This document shows positions 17,064 to 25,598 of a DNA stretch of 64,000 nucleotides, piece by piece. The DNA lies in the NCBI RefSeq assembly GCF_001429545.1, contig NZ_LMSP01000047.1:194547-258546 (forward strand). The letters run 5' to 3'. A program made the position numbers and the translations under genes. This stretch comes from Paenibacillus sp. Soil787 (lineage in GTDB: Bacteria > Bacillota > Bacilli > Paenibacillales > NBRC-103111). Each line of letters opens with the position of its first letter. Position 1 is the first letter of the stretch. The notes beneath the pieces are model-generated. The model saw nothing but the letters and a program-made list of their open reading frames with translations, did no database searches and was not told where the DNA came from.

Positions 17064-17303
17064 CATGAGAAAACCTCTACTCTCAGCCATTCAAGGATGA
17101 GCAGCCGCGTATAACGAGGAGAGATTTTGGACTACGACCAAAGATCCCTATATTAGGTTTTATCGCCAATAAGAAAGCGGTTTTCGGGAACCGAAAACTT
17201 ATACTTTCTGGTGTGGCAAGGATAAACGACACTGTCGTACTTCAGGGACGAGCGCGTTTGTCAAGGTTGATGCGAAGCAAAAGTATAAAACTTATAAGCT
17301 TAT
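17064..17303 (-). repeat. Composite interspersed repeat, copy A
   Basis: Read on the minus strand this contains a module of about 85 bases (17215-17303; core TTGACAAACGCGCTCGTCCC) followed by a second module (17064-17209; core CGAAAACCGCTTTCTTATTG). Both recur at 54160-54366 in the opposite module order, and the first recurs alone at 51961-52052. In this copy the second module is interrupted by the promoter-like unit at 17118-17155. Confidence 0.8.
17118..17155 (+). repeat. Promoter-like 38-bp repeat, copy 1
   Basis: GGAGAGATTTTGG...ACCAAAGATCCCTATATTA. The same unit occurs at 20362-20400 (minus) and 57428-57466 (plus). It has TTGGAC 16 bases before TATATT. Here no gene follows on the + strand and the unit sits inside the larger repeat. 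Confidence 0.7.
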
Positions 17304-17310
17304 CTACTCG

Positions 17311-17346
17311 AAAAGAACCGAGGGACGATTGTCCTCTCGGTTCTCT
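17311..17346 (-). terminator. Terminator of lexA
   Basis: On the minus strand AGAACCGAGAGGAC and GTCCCTCGGTTCT form a strong stem with loop AATC, ending in TTTT, 40 bases after the lexA stop. Confidence 0.85.
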
Positions 17347-17385
17347 CTCATTGGTATTGTAGGTAGAATAAGGGCTGTAGAGCGA

Positions 17386-18003
17386 TTACATATCCCGGAA
17401 CAAACCAATGACACGGCCAAGAATCGTAACATGTTTCAAAAGGATAGGCTTCAAAGCCGAGTTCTCCGGTTGAAGACGAATATGATCTTTTTCCTTGTAA
17501 AAGCGTTTCACCGTTGCTTCATCATCTTCTGTCATAGCTACAACAATGTCTCCGTTATTAGCGGTTTGCTGCTGCTTAACGATGACATAATCGCCATTAT
17601 GAATACCGGCTTCGATCATACTGTCACCCATGACACTAAGCATGAACACATTATTATCTCCTACCATGCTGACAGGAAGAGGGAAGTAGTCTTCAATGTT
17701 CTCTGTTGCTGTAATAGGTACACCGGCTGTAACTTTACCAACGAGAGGTACACGAGCTACAGAAACTGCAAAATGCGTTTCAGCACCGTCTAGGCCTAGA
17801 ATTTCAATAGCGCGAGGCTTAGTAGGATCTCGACGAATCATACCTTTCTTCTCAAGACGCTCCAAATGCCCATGTACGGTAGAACTAGAAGCTAGTCCAA
17901 CAGCTTCGCCGATTTCTCTAACGGAAGGTGGATACCCCTTATCTTTCACTTCATTCTTAATGAATTCCAATATAGCTTGTTGACGCTGCGAAATCTTACT
18001 CAA
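17386..18003 (-). CDS. lexA: SOS repressor LexA
   Basis: Protein of 205 residues. The N-terminal winged helix (about 1-65) is followed by an S24 self-cleavage domain with the Ala93-Gly94 scissile bond in KVTAGVPI, Ser128 in MGDSM and Lys166 in ATVKRF. RecA-stimulated cleavage removes it from SOS promoters. It is divergent from yneA, and the 147-base gap between them holds four LexA boxes, one overlapping its own promoter, so it should be autoregulated. Confidence 0.98.
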   Translation of the reverse strand: MSKISQRQQAILEFIKNEVKDKGYPPSVREIGEAVGLASSSTVHGHLERLEKKGMIRRDPTKPRAIEILGLDGAETHFAVSVARVPLVGKVTAGVPITATENIEDYFPLPVSMVGDNNVFMLSVMGDSMIEAGIHNGDYVIVKQQQTANNGDIVVAMTEDDEATVKRFYKEKDHIRLQPENSALKPILLKHVTILGRVIGLFRDM

Positions 18004-18048
18004 TAGTTATCACTCCAATACTGGGAATCATTACCCAAAGTATAACAT

Positions 18049-18062
18049 AGAACCCGAGTTCG
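18049..18062. promoter_or_regulatory. LexA box 1
   Basis: AGAACCCGAGTTCG, one mismatch to CGAAC-N4-GTTCG. It overlaps the lexA promoter region (TTGTAC ... TTATAC on the minus strand). Confidence 0.8.
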
Positions 18063-18064
18063 TA

Positions 18065-18078
18065 CAAACATAAGTTCG
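18065..18078. promoter_or_regulatory. LexA box 2
   Basis: CAAACATAAGTTCG, one mismatch to CGAAC-N4-GTTCG, three bases from box 1. Confidence 0.75.
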
Positions 18079-18087
18079 AGAAAATGA

Positions 18088-18116
18088 TTGACTCAAACAT
18101 GTGTTCGTGTTAATCT
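18088..18116 (+). promoter_or_regulatory. Promoter of yneA
   Basis: TTGACT (18088-18093), 17 bases, TAATCT (18111-18116). LexA box 3 occupies the spacer, so bound LexA would block RNA polymerase. Confidence 0.75.
18094..18107. promoter_or_regulatory. LexA box 3
   Basis: CAAACATGTGTTCG, one mismatch to the consensus, between the -35 and -10 of the yneA promoter. Confidence 0.85.
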
Positions 18117-18122
18117 AATAAC

Positions 18123-18136
18123 AGAACAAATGTTTG
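18123..18136. promoter_or_regulatory. LexA box 4
   Basis: AGAACAAATGTTTG, two mismatches to CGAAC-N4-GTTCG, in the yneA leader before the ribosome binding site. Confidence 0.65.
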
Positions 18137-18150
18137 GGAGATGATTATTC

Positions 18151-18558
18151 ATGTATATGGCTTATTCAAACACTAACACAACTCATACACCTCATAGATC
18201 CGCTAGCCCATCCAAAGGGATGACTTTTATTCCTAGTCATACAAAAACGTTTGTTCGCTTCATCCTATTAGCAGTTATTCTTGGTACTGTGTTTTCATTC
18301 GGTGCTATGGTTCAAGCCTATGCAGGGGATGGGACAGCAACTACAAAGACCCCAGTTTCCGTTACTTCTAGTAACTCTTCTCCGAAAGCTGTCGTTCAAG
18401 ATCAAGTCGTTATTCAACGCGGAGACACACTTTGGGATATAGCTTCCACTCACAAAAAAGAAAATGAGAACACTCGTTCCTATATAGATAAATTGAAGAC
18501 AATCAATCATTTAACCACGAGCTCCCTTAAAGAAGGACAAGTTTTATTGCTTCCTTAA
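18151..18558 (+). CDS. yneA: YneA-like SOS cell division inhibitor with LysM domain
   Basis: Protein of 135 residues: a polar N-terminus, one transmembrane segment (about 36-57), a short linker and a C-terminal LysM domain (about 85-135, starting VVIQRGDTLWDIA). This is the architecture of B. subtilis YneA, which delays septation during SOS. The position divergent from lexA and the LexA boxes in its promoter support the name. It is expected to be inserted in the membrane with the LysM domain outside, bound to peptidoglycan. The N-terminal tail is longer than in YneA. Confidence 0.88.
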   Translation: MYMAYSNTNTTHTPHRSASPSKGMTFIPSHTKTFVRFILLAVILGTVFSFGAMVQAYAGDGTATTKTPVSVTSSNSSPKAVVQDQVVIQRGDTLWDIASTHKKENENTRSYIDKLKTINHLTTSSLKEGQVLLLP

Positions 18559-18592
18559 TTTCACTATGGTTTCTTGATAGACTTTAAATACG

Positions 18593-18627
18593 ATGAGGCT
18601 TGGACATGTTCCTATGCCTCTTTTTGT
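18593..18627 (+). terminator. Terminator of yneA
   Basis: GAGGC..GGA pairs with TCC..GCCTC, followed by TTTTT. Confidence 0.7.
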
Positions 18628-18633
18628 TGTCTC

Positions 18634-18662
18634 TTGACATTCCTTAATAGGGATGGCAAAGT
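18634..18662 (+). promoter_or_regulatory. Candidate promoter of ynzC
   Basis: TTGACA (18634-18639), 17 bases, CAAAGT. The -35 is perfect and the -10 is poor. Confidence 0.4.
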
Positions 18663-18698
18663 AGTACTCATATTGAATTTTTGACTGGGAGGATTACT

Positions 18699-18881
18699 AT
18701 GAGTGACAACATGGAGCAAAATATCGAACGTATTAATGAGCTTGCTCGCAAAGCGAAAACTGTTGGCTTAACAGATGCGGAAATCGATGAACGCAACGAA
18801 CTCAGAAAAAAGTATATTGAAGCATTCCGCGGCAATCTTAAAGTTCAGCTTGATTCCATCAAGTTTACGGACGAAGAGTAA
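18699..18881 (+). CDS. ynzC: DUF896 family protein YnzC
   Basis: Small cytoplasmic protein of 60 residues. It reads INELARKAKTVGLTDAEIDERNELRKKYIEAFRGNLK in overlapping part, the two-helix hairpin of the DUF896 family (B. subtilis YnzC). Its exact role is not known. In Bacillus it belongs to the same lexA-yneA neighbourhood. GGGAGGATT lies before the chosen ATG; an upstream in-frame ATG lacks a site. Confidence 0.9.
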   Translation: MSDNMEQNIERINELARKAKTVGLTDAEIDERNELRKKYIEAFRGNLKVQLDSIKFTDEE

Positions 18882-18921
18882 TCGCTGCTATATAGATACA
18901 ACATTCAAAAAGGGGAAATGA

Positions 18922-19716
18922 ATGATGACGTTGAAAGCTGTACTTTTTGATTTAGATGATACGCTTCTTTGGGATGATCGCAGTGTAGAAGAAGCTTTCG
19001 AAGCGACATGTGCTGAAGCTGCCAAACACGCAGCCGTGAATCCCGAAGAATTGGAAGCTTCTGTTCGCAAAGAAGCGCGTTCTTTATATGAATCTTTTGA
19101 AACCTTTGAATTTACGAAAATGATTGGTATTAATCCATTCGAAGGCTTATGGGCGAATTTCACACAAGGTGAGAATGAGAACTTTCGTAAGCTTGAGAAA
19201 TTAGCGCCAGGATATCGTACGGAGTCTTGGACAAGAGGGCTTGGGGCATTGGGGATAGAGGATCGTGAACTCGGGTATAAGCTTGGAGAACTATTTCCAG
19301 CAGAACGCCGACGCCGTCCTTACGTATATGAGGAAACATTCCGCGTATTGGACGCTTTGAAAGGCAGCTATCAATTGCTGTTGTTAACAAATGGCTCGCC
19401 GGACCTACAAAAGGAAAAATTGGCAGGTGTCCCCAATATCGCGCCATACTTTGATCATATTGTTATCTCCGGTGAATTCGGTGTAGGTAAGCCAGCAACA
19501 TCAATTTTCAACCATGCACTGGGACTTCTTGGGATAGAAGCGGAAGAAGGAATCATGATCGGAGATAAATTGACAACCGATATCCTTGGTTCTGGCAGCG
19601 TAGGTATGCGCAATATTTGGATTAATCATCATGGTCTTCAAAGTGGGGATGAGATTGTTCCTGCGTTTGAGGTTTCCCGTCTTCAAGATATTTTGCCGAT
19701 TATTAAGAACGGATAA
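18922..19716 (+). CDS. HAD superfamily hydrolase
   Basis: Protein of 264 residues with all HAD motifs: motif I DLDDTLLWDD, motif II LLLTNGS, the motif III lysine in GVGKP, and motif IV MIGDKLTTDILG. A large helical cap (about 20-110) marks subfamily I, and the sequence resembles YjjG-type nucleotidases and other small-molecule phosphatases. The substrate is not predictable. GGGGAAATGA precedes the start and a second ATG follows immediately. It converges on mtnD through a shared terminator. Confidence 0.88.
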   Translation: MMTLKAVLFDLDDTLLWDDRSVEEAFEATCAEAAKHAAVNPEELEASVRKEARSLYESFETFEFTKMIGINPFEGLWANFTQGENENFRKLEKLAPGYRTESWTRGLGALGIEDRELGYKLGELFPAERRRRPYVYEETFRVLDALKGSYQLLLLTNGSPDLQKEKLAGVPNIAPYFDHIVISGEFGVGKPATSIFNHALGLLGIEAEEGIMIGDKLTTDILGSGSVGMRNIWINHHGLQSGDEIVPAFEVSRLQDILPIIKNG

Positions 19717-19725
19717 CATGAAAGA

Positions 19726-19781
19726 AACAAAAACCCAACGGATGCTTAGGACGTTAAGTCCAGCGAAGTTGGGTTTTTGTT
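19726..19781. terminator. Bidirectional terminator between HAD gene and mtnD
   Basis: AACAAAAACCCAAC and GTTGGGTTTTTGTT form a perfect 14-bp stem. The A-run and T-run arms allow it to act on both convergent genes. Confidence 0.85.
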
Positions 19782-19793
19782 CATATCATAGAA

Positions 19794-20336
19794 TTAGGCT
19801 TTAATAAATTCTGGATCATCAATGTTATAAGCAACCCAGCCATCTTTTTCGATGAAGAGACGAACGGCAACGATTTCACGATTATCCATGAGTGTGAAGA
19901 AATGGTTCGTGTTCTCAGGAACCGAGATCACATCGCCTGGCTCAAGCTCAACGTCAAAATAGCCAACTTCGCTTTCGGATTTGATAATAAAAATTCCGCG
20001 TCCAGAAACGATTGCGCGAATTTCATCTTCTGTATGGGTATGCACCTGTTCGAATTTCTTCAGGAGCTCTTCGATGTTAGGTGTTGAATCGGAAAGTGCG
20101 ATAACATCCCAAATTTCATAACCGCGTCTAGCAGCTAAATCCCGAATTTCTTCTTCATAAGTACTAATAATTTGAGCTTTCTCGTCATCATTAAGAATGA
20201 ATTTCTCACGCAGTGTTTCCGGAAGTTTGTTGGCATCCCAGTGTTCATAAACAACATTTTGACTATCTAAGAAGGCTTTGACCTGCTCTTCGCCTTCAAT
20301 ACGTTCATTCGTATTGCGAATTCTAATTTGTGCCAA
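19794..20336 (-). CDS. mtnD: Acireductone dioxygenase
   Basis: Cupin enzyme of 180 residues for the methionine salvage pathway, which converts acireductone to the 2-oxo acid precursor of methionine (Fe form). The metal site HTHTEDE and the later NTNHFF histidine are present, along with the family region ALSDSTPNIEELLKKFEQVH. The start is TTG, with GAGGG 9 bases upstream. No other mtn genes are nearby, but the gene is divergent from metH, so the two methionine-forming routes are neighbours. A promoter-like repeat lies upstream at 20362-20400. Confidence 0.9.
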   Translation of the reverse strand: MAQIRIRNTNERIEGEEQVKAFLDSQNVVYEHWDANKLPETLREKFILNDDEKAQIISTYEEEIRDLAARRGYEIWDVIALSDSTPNIEELLKKFEQVHTHTEDEIRAIVSGRGIFIIKSESEVGYFDVELEPGDVISVPENTNHFFTLMDNREIVAVRLFIEKDGWVAYNIDDPEFIKA

Positions 20337-20361
20337 GCTGCATCCCTCTTTCTGAGTAAAT

Positions 20362-20400
20362 ATAATATAGGGATCTTTGACTTACGATCAAAGTCTCTCC
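20362..20400 (-). repeat. Promoter-like 38-bp repeat, copy 2 (upstream of mtnD)
   Basis: On the minus strand: GGAGAGACTTTGATC ... CAAAGATCCCTATATTAT. TTGATC is 16 bases before TATATT and the unit is placed to drive mtnD. The rest of the mtnD-metH gap (20401-20589) holds no recognisable riboswitch. Confidence 0.7.
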
Positions 20401-20589
20401 TTTAAATTATAGTGGAAATACAGCTAGCTGTCGATGGTTGAACATAAGAATTTCCGATAAAACCTATAGGTAATTATGATAATTCAAATTCTTTTCATAG
20501 TAGCCGGATTCTGTTACACTAAAGCATAACATAATTTGTCGTTTTTTTGTTCTCTATAGCTTTAGGATAAGTTGAAAGGGAGTCATGTA

Positions 20590-23500
20590 ATGATCAAAAC
20601 ACCGATACAAGAGCAGCTTAAAAAGAAGATCATGATCCTAGATGGTGCCATGGGTACAATGATTCAGCAAGAGAACTTAACAGCTGAAGATTTCGGGAGC
20701 GATGATCTGGATGGATGTAATGAAATTCTTTGTGTTACACGACCGGATGTTATTCGCAAAATTCATGAAGCTTACTTCGCCGCGGGCGCTGATATGATAG
20801 AAACAAATACGTTCGGGACTACGAGTGTGGTACTAGCGGAGTATGATTTGCAAGACCGCCATCGCGAATTAAATCTTGCGGCAGCCAAACTGGCTATCGA
20901 AGCAGCGAATAAATATTCGACACCGGAGTGGCCTCGTTATGTTATCGGAGCCATGGGTCCTACAACAAAAACGTTGTCGGTAACGGGTGGAGTCACATTT
21001 GCTCAACTTGAGGATAGCTATTATGAGCAAGCGTTAGCACTCGTTGAAGCGGGCGTAGACGCACTTCTTTTGGAAACTTCCCAAGATACTCTGAACGTAA
21101 AAGCAGGAAGTATTGGAATTCGTAGAGCTTATGAAACATTGGGTGTTGAACTTCCGATAATGATCTCGGGTACTATTGAACCGATGGGCACAACATTAGC
21201 CGGTCAAAATATTGAATCCTTCTATATTTCTTTGGAACATTTGAAGCCTATTTCAATGGGTTTGAACTGTGCTACTGGTCCTGAATTTATGAGGGATCAT
21301 ATCCGAACGTTGTCAGATATTGCTGAAACAGCGATTAGTTGTTATCCGAATGCCGGTTTGCCGGATGAGAACGGACATTACCATGAGTCTCCAGAATCCT
21401 TGGCTAAGAAGATGGCTGGATTTGCGGAGCAAGGCTGGTTGAATATTGCCGGGGGCTGTTGTGGGACAACGCCAGATCATATTCGTGCCATGGCTGAGAC
21501 ACTCTCTCAATATAAGCCAAGAACGCAATATGGTTCGCATTTACCTGCAGTCTCAGGGATTGAAACGTTATTTATTGAGCCGGAAAATCGTCCTATCATG
21601 GTTGGCGAACGGACCAATATTTCGGGTTCAAGGAAATTCAAACGCCTTATTAAAGAAGGGAAGTTTGAAGAGGGCTCTGAGATTGCCCGTAATCAAGTTA
21701 AGAACGGTGCACACGTTATTGATATTAACCTGCAGGATACAGATATTGACGAAGCTTATGCCGTTGAAGAGTTCATGCAGCAAGTTGTGAAGAAAGTCAA
21801 AGTCCCATTAATGATTGACTCGACATATGACCACATCATTGAGCTTGGACTTAAGTACTCCCAAGGTAAGGCGATCATTAACTCCATCAACTTAGAGGAT
21901 GGCGAAACGAAGTTCGAAGGGATCTTACCTTTAATCAAACGTTACGGGGCTGCCGTTGTTTGTATTCTCATTGATGAGCGAGGTCAAGCCGTTTCGCGAG
22001 AAGCGAAGATCGAAGTGGCGACGCGGTCTTACGAGCTTTTGACACAGAAGTACGGCATGAATCCTGAGGATATTATATTTGATCCCAATATGTTCCCAGT
22101 AGGCTCTGGAGATCCGCAATATATCGGTTCCGCCGTAGAGACGATTGAGGGCATTAAGCTGATTAAAGCTAAATATCCTGCTGCAAAGACGATTCTTGGC
22201 TTAAGTAATATCTCTTTCGGTTTGCCTGACGCAGGTCGTGAAGTGCTGAATTCCGTCTATCTGTACCATTGTACGAAGGCAGGCCTAGATTATGCCATTG
22301 TGAATACGGAGAAACTTGAGCGTTACGCTTCCATCCCGGAAACAGAACGTCAATTAGCTGAAGAACTTATTTACAATACGAATGATGAGACACTGGCACA
22401 ATTCGTTGCCCATTTCCGTGAGAAAAAAGTGGAGAAGAAAGAGAAAATTTCGAATCTGTCTCTGGAAGAAAGACTTGGTTCATATGTCGTAGAGGGGACC
22501 AAGGAAGGGCTGATCCCTGATTTGGACCTTGCTTTACAGAAGTATTCGCCGCTTGAAGTCATCAACGGACCGCTTATGAAGGGGATGGAGGAAGTTGGAC
22601 GCCTCTTTAATGGCAATGAACTGATTGTGGCTGAGGTTTTGCAAAGTGCGGAAGTGATGAAGGCTTCAGTTACTTACTTGGAACCATTCATGGAGAAATC
22701 CGAAACTGCCGTTAAGGGTAAAATTATTTTAGCTACAGTCAAAGGTGATGTGCACGATATTGGGAAAAATCTCGTCGAAATCATCCTTTCGAATAATGGC
22801 TATAAAATCATTAATCTCGGGATCAAAGTACCACCAGAGCAAATTATTGAAGCCTATCGTAGAGAACTACCGGACGCGATCGGTTTATCTGGATTACTTG
22901 TGAAATCGGCTCAGCAAATGGTGATCACGGCTCAAGATTTACGCACGGCAGGTGTGGATGTGCCGATTCTGGTTGGTGGGGCTGCGTTAACACGCAAATT
23001 TACCAAAACGCGTATTCAGCCTGAATATGAGGGTGTTGTTCTTTATGCGAAGGATGCGATGGACGGACTGGATATTGCCAACCGACTGAGTGACCCTGAA
23101 CAACGCCAACGTCTCATTCAGGAGCTCAGAGAAAGTCTGGAATCCGATGTGATGGATACCGGTAAGAAGGAAGAGAAAATGCCGCAGCTCACACGTGTGA
23201 GTTCATCTGCCGTATCCAAGGATCTTCCTGTACAAGTGCCGCAGGATACAGATCGCCATATCATGAGAGATTACCCGATTAGTCATCTGATGCCTTATGT
23301 CAACATGCAGATGCTGCTTGGACATCACCTTGGTTTGAAAGGCAAAGTTGAGCAGCTGCTTAGCGACAAAGATACGAAAGCTCTTCAGCTTAAGGATACA
23401 GTGGATTCAATCCTATATGCTGCACAGCATAATGGCATTATCAAAGCCCACGGGATGTACCGTTTCTTCCCAGCACAATCCAGCGGTAACGATGTCATCG

Positions 23501-24027
23501 TATATGACCCGCAGGATCACAGTAAAGTGCTTGAAACCTTTACATTCCCGCGTCAGGATAAAGAACCATACCTTTGCTTATCCGACTACCTGAAGTCAGT
23601 AGAAAGCGGACAAATGGATTACGTCGGTTTCTTACTTGTTACGGCAGGGCATGATATTAATGATTTAGCTAAAGAATGGCGGGATAAAGGGGATTATTTG
23701 AAATCCCATGCTCTGCAGGCAACGGCACTGGAAATGGCTGAAGGATTTGCCGAGCGGATTCATCACATCATGCGAGATGTATGGGGGATTGCCGACCGCG
23801 TAGATATGACGATGCAAGAGAGATTTGGGGCCAAATATGTCGGACAACGGTTCTCCTTTGGTTACCCGGCATGTCCGAATCTCGAGGATCAAGCGAAATT
23901 GTTTAACCTGCTGAAGCCAGAGGATATTGGCGTGGAGCTAACGGAATCGTTCATGATGGAGCCGGAAGCATCGGTTTCAGCGATCGTATTTGCCCATAAA
24001 GAAGCTCGTTACTTCAACGTAGGATAG
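20590..24027 (+). CDS. metH: Cobalamin-dependent methionine synthase
   Basis: Transfers the methyl group of 5-methyl-THF to homocysteine via cobalamin. The 1145-residue protein has all four modules in order: homocysteine domain (zinc ligands C227, C290 and C291 in GLNC and GGCCGT), pterin domain (from about 340), B12 cap and Rossmann domains with the cobalt-ligand motif DVHDIGKN (H722), and a C-terminal AdoMet reactivation domain with SFGYPACPNLEDQ. AAAGGGAG stands 7 bases before the chosen ATG. No S-box or cobalamin riboswitch is visible in the leader. Confidence 0.97.
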   Translation: MIKTPIQEQLKKKIMILDGAMGTMIQQENLTAEDFGSDDLDGCNEILCVTRPDVIRKIHEAYFAAGADMIETNTFGTTSVVLAEYDLQDRHRELNLAAAKLAIEAANKYSTPEWPRYVIGAMGPTTKTLSVTGGVTFAQLEDSYYEQALALVEAGVDALLLETSQDTLNVKAGSIGIRRAYETLGVELPIMISGTIEPMGTTLAGQNIESFYISLEHLKPISMGLNCATGPEFMRDHIRTLSDIAETAISCYPNAGLPDENGHYHESPESLAKKMAGFAEQGWLNIAGGCCGTTPDHIRAMAETLSQYKPRTQYGSHLPAVSGIETLFIEPENRPIMVGERTNISGSRKFKRLIKEGKFEEGSEIARNQVKNGAHVIDINLQDTDIDEAYAVEEFMQQVVKKVKVPLMIDSTYDHIIELGLKYSQGKAIINSINLEDGETKFEGILPLIKRYGAAVVCILIDERGQAVSREAKIEVATRSYELLTQKYGMNPEDIIFDPNMFPVGSGDPQYIGSAVETIEGIKLIKAKYPAAKTILGLSNISFGLPDAGREVLNSVYLYHCTKAGLDYAIVNTEKLERYASIPETERQLAEELIYNTNDETLAQFVAHFREKKVEKKEKISNLSLEERLGSYVVEGTKEGLIPDLDLALQKYSPLEVINGPLMKGMEEVGRLFNGNELIVAEVLQSAEVMKASVTYLEPFMEKSETAVKGKIILATVKGDVHDIGKNLVEIILSNNGYKIINLGIKVPPEQIIEAYRRELPDAIGLSGLLVKSAQQMVITAQDLRTAGVDVPILVGGAALTRKFTKTRIQPEYEGVVLYAKDAMDGLDIANRLSDPEQRQRLIQELRESLESDVMDTGKKEEKMPQLTRVSSSAVSKDLPVQVPQDTDRHIMRDYPISHLMPYVNMQMLLGHHLGLKGKVEQLLSDKDTKALQLKDTVDSILYAAQHNGIIKAHGMYRFFPAQSSGNDVIVYDPQDHSKVLETFTFPRQDKEPYLCLSDYLKSVESGQMDYVGFLLVTAGHDINDLAKEWRDKGDYLKSHALQATALEMAEGFAERIHHIMRDVWGIADRVDMTMQERFGAKYVGQRFSFGYPACPNLEDQAKLFNLLKPEDIGVELTESFMMEPEASVSAIVFAHKEARYFNVG

Positions 24028-24040
24028 AAAGTTTATGTAT

Positions 24041-24091
24041 AAAGCGAGGCAGCTTGTACGAACTACATGGTTCGTCGGCGTCCTCGCTTTA
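24041..24091 (+). terminator. Probable terminator of metH
   Basis: AAAGCGAGG pairs with CCTCGCTTT over a 32-base loop that can itself fold. The T-run is short. Confidence 0.6.
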
Positions 24092-24132
24092 CATTTTGGC
24101 ATTGTGATTTTAGATAGAATGGAGTTTAGATC

Positions 24133-25062
24133 GTGGACTTGTATTTTTTGGGTACGGGGGCGGGTATGCCTTCCAAACAACGAAATGTCACCTCAATCGC
24201 TTTAAATTTGCTGGATGAACGTGGAACCTATTGGCTGTTCGACTGTGGAGAAGGGACGCAGCAGCAGATTCTGAACTCTCCAGTGAAATTGGGCCGAACG
24301 GAAATGCTTTTCATCACGCATCTGCACGGGGATCACTTGTACGGTTTACCTGGCTTGTTAACAAGTCGTTCCTATTTGGGAGGTGATACACCTCTTAAGC
24401 TATTTGGACCGCGGGGTCTAAAGAGTTTTGTTGAGACGGCCCTCTCAGTAAGCGGGGCTCATTTAACGTATGCGCTGCAGATCGTGGAAATCGAGGAAGA
24501 AGGTCTGATTTTCGAAGATGAAAGCTTCCAAGTTGAGACGGCACGATTAGAGCATCGTATCGAATGCTTTGGTTTCAGGGTCGTAGAGAAGGATCAACCT
24601 GGCAAGCTTATGCAGGAAAAACTAACGGAACTCGGCATACCGGCGGGTCCTGTTTATGGTAAATTGAAGCAAGGTCAATCCGTCCAGTTGGAGGATGGCC
24701 GTACGCTTCATGGGACTGATTTTCTAGGTGCACCGATACCCGGACGTATTGTCGTTATTCTTGGTGACACGCGCTATTGCAGCGGGGCTCAGCACTTGGC
24801 ACGCGGCGCTGATGTGCTTGTGCACGAGGCTACGTTCTCCATGGATAAGCAGGAGCTTGCGTATTCGTTTGATCATGCCACTTCAATCGACGCGGCAAGA
24901 ACAGCTCAGGAAGCGGGAGTGAATGCGCTGATCATGACGCATATTAGTTCGCGATATCAGGGAGATGCCGTAATGGAGCTTTTGCAGGAGGCTCAGAAGA
25001 TTCACAGCAATAGCTACATAGCTAAGGATTTCTGGAGCTTTGAAGTACCGCGCAAAGGATAA
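24133..25062 (+). CDS. rnz: Ribonuclease Z
   Basis: Endonuclease that matures tRNA 3' ends. The 309-residue protein is the short tRNase Z form with the metallo-beta-lactamase motif THLHGDHLYGLPGLL, the later ligand motifs GDTRYCSGA and MTHIS, and an exosite arm region around 150-200. The start is GTG, 8 bases after GGAG. The B. subtilis enzyme has nearly the same length (307). It stands alone between metH and the minus-strand tlp gene. Confidence 0.95.
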   Translation: MDLYFLGTGAGMPSKQRNVTSIALNLLDERGTYWLFDCGEGTQQQILNSPVKLGRTEMLFITHLHGDHLYGLPGLLTSRSYLGGDTPLKLFGPRGLKSFVETALSVSGAHLTYALQIVEIEEEGLIFEDESFQVETARLEHRIECFGFRVVEKDQPGKLMQEKLTELGIPAGPVYGKLKQGQSVQLEDGRTLHGTDFLGAPIPGRIVVILGDTRYCSGAQHLARGADVLVHEATFSMDKQELAYSFDHATSIDAARTAQEAGVNALIMTHISSRYQGDAVMELLQEAQKIHSNSYIAKDFWSFEVPRKG

Positions 25063-25065
25063 AAA

Positions 25066-25098
25066 AGAAGCCTCTTCCAATTATGGAAGGGGCTTCTC
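25066..25098 (-). terminator. Terminator of tlp (facing rnz)
   Basis: GAAGCCCCTTCC and GGAAGAGGCTTC form the stem. The T-run lies on the minus strand, so it mainly ends the tlp transcript. On the + strand it could weakly end rnz. Confidence 0.75.
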
Positions 25099-25104
25099 GC
25101 TTAC

Positions 25105-25320
25105 TTATCTGTTCGTTTCGTCTTTTTTCTCCTCGATGAAGCCGCTAATGCTTTCTTTGCGGCGTTCATTCTTGGATTCGATGCTTTGTTTTTCCTCGGC
25201 AGTTATTTCATCCGCATGTTCGTCCAAATAGTCCTCAGCTTCGTGCAGATTGGCTATCGTATGATCGATGGCGTTCTGCAAACGGGCTGGATTATCTTCG
25301 CGATTGTCTGGCTTTGCCAT
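25105..25320 (-). CDS. tlp: Small acid-soluble spore protein Tlp
   Basis: Protein of 71 residues, highly charged. It carries the Tlp-family segments PDNREDNPARLQNAIDHTI and EKQSIESKNERRKESI. Tlp is a minor spore protein made in the forespore in Bacillus. AAAGGGAGGG precedes the ATG, and upstream is a sequence matching forespore sigma-G promoters. The presence of this gene supports a spore-forming host. Confidence 0.9.
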   Translation of the reverse strand: MAKPDNREDNPARLQNAIDHTIANLHEAEDYLDEHADEITAEEKQSIESKNERRKESISGFIEEKKDETNR

Positions 25321-25365
25321 AGTATTTCTTCCCTCCCTTTAAGGCGATAGTTTGACATCCTGTTA

Positions 25366-25396
25366 TATAATTCCACAAAGTCAACAAGATTATTCA
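25366..25396 (-). promoter_or_regulatory. Candidate sigma-G promoter of tlp
   Basis: On the minus strand TGAATA (25391-25396), an 18-base spacer, then AATTATA (25366-25372). It is close to the sigma-G pattern (TGAATA, about 18 bases, CATNNTA). Confidence 0.45.
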
Positions 25397-25468
25397 CTGT
25401 TTAAGAAGTCAATTTCCCTGATTCTCCTCATACAATAAACATAATCCCACGTCAACCGAGGTGATCAT

Positions 25469-25570
25469 ATGGAAATTACACTTGCTGAAGTGCTGCTTTC
25501 TATCTTTATGTCCTCGATTTTTTGTGTTATGTTTAGGGAAATACGAAATTATTACAAAGACTCTGGATAG
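25469..25570 (+). CDS. Small hydrophobic ORF upstream of the lrgAB-like pair
   Basis: A 33-codon ORF starting MEITLAEVLLSIFMSSIF and ending in a charged tail (REIRNYYKDSG). A good ribosome binding site (CGAGGTGATC) precedes the ATG, and a CATACAAT sequence, reminiscent of a sigma-E -10, lies about 30 bases upstream. It ends 28 bases before the LrgA-like gene. It could be a one-helix membrane protein or a leader peptide. I do not recognise a family. Confidence 0.5.
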   Translation: MEITLAEVLLSIFMSSIFCVMFREIRNYYKDSG

Positions 25571-25598
25571 TGCTGCTCACAGCTGGAATGGAGAATTT

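Noticed and set aside
20401..20589. S-box or cobalamin riboswitch before metH
   Set aside because: Neither the S-box core nor the B12-box sequence could be found in the leader.
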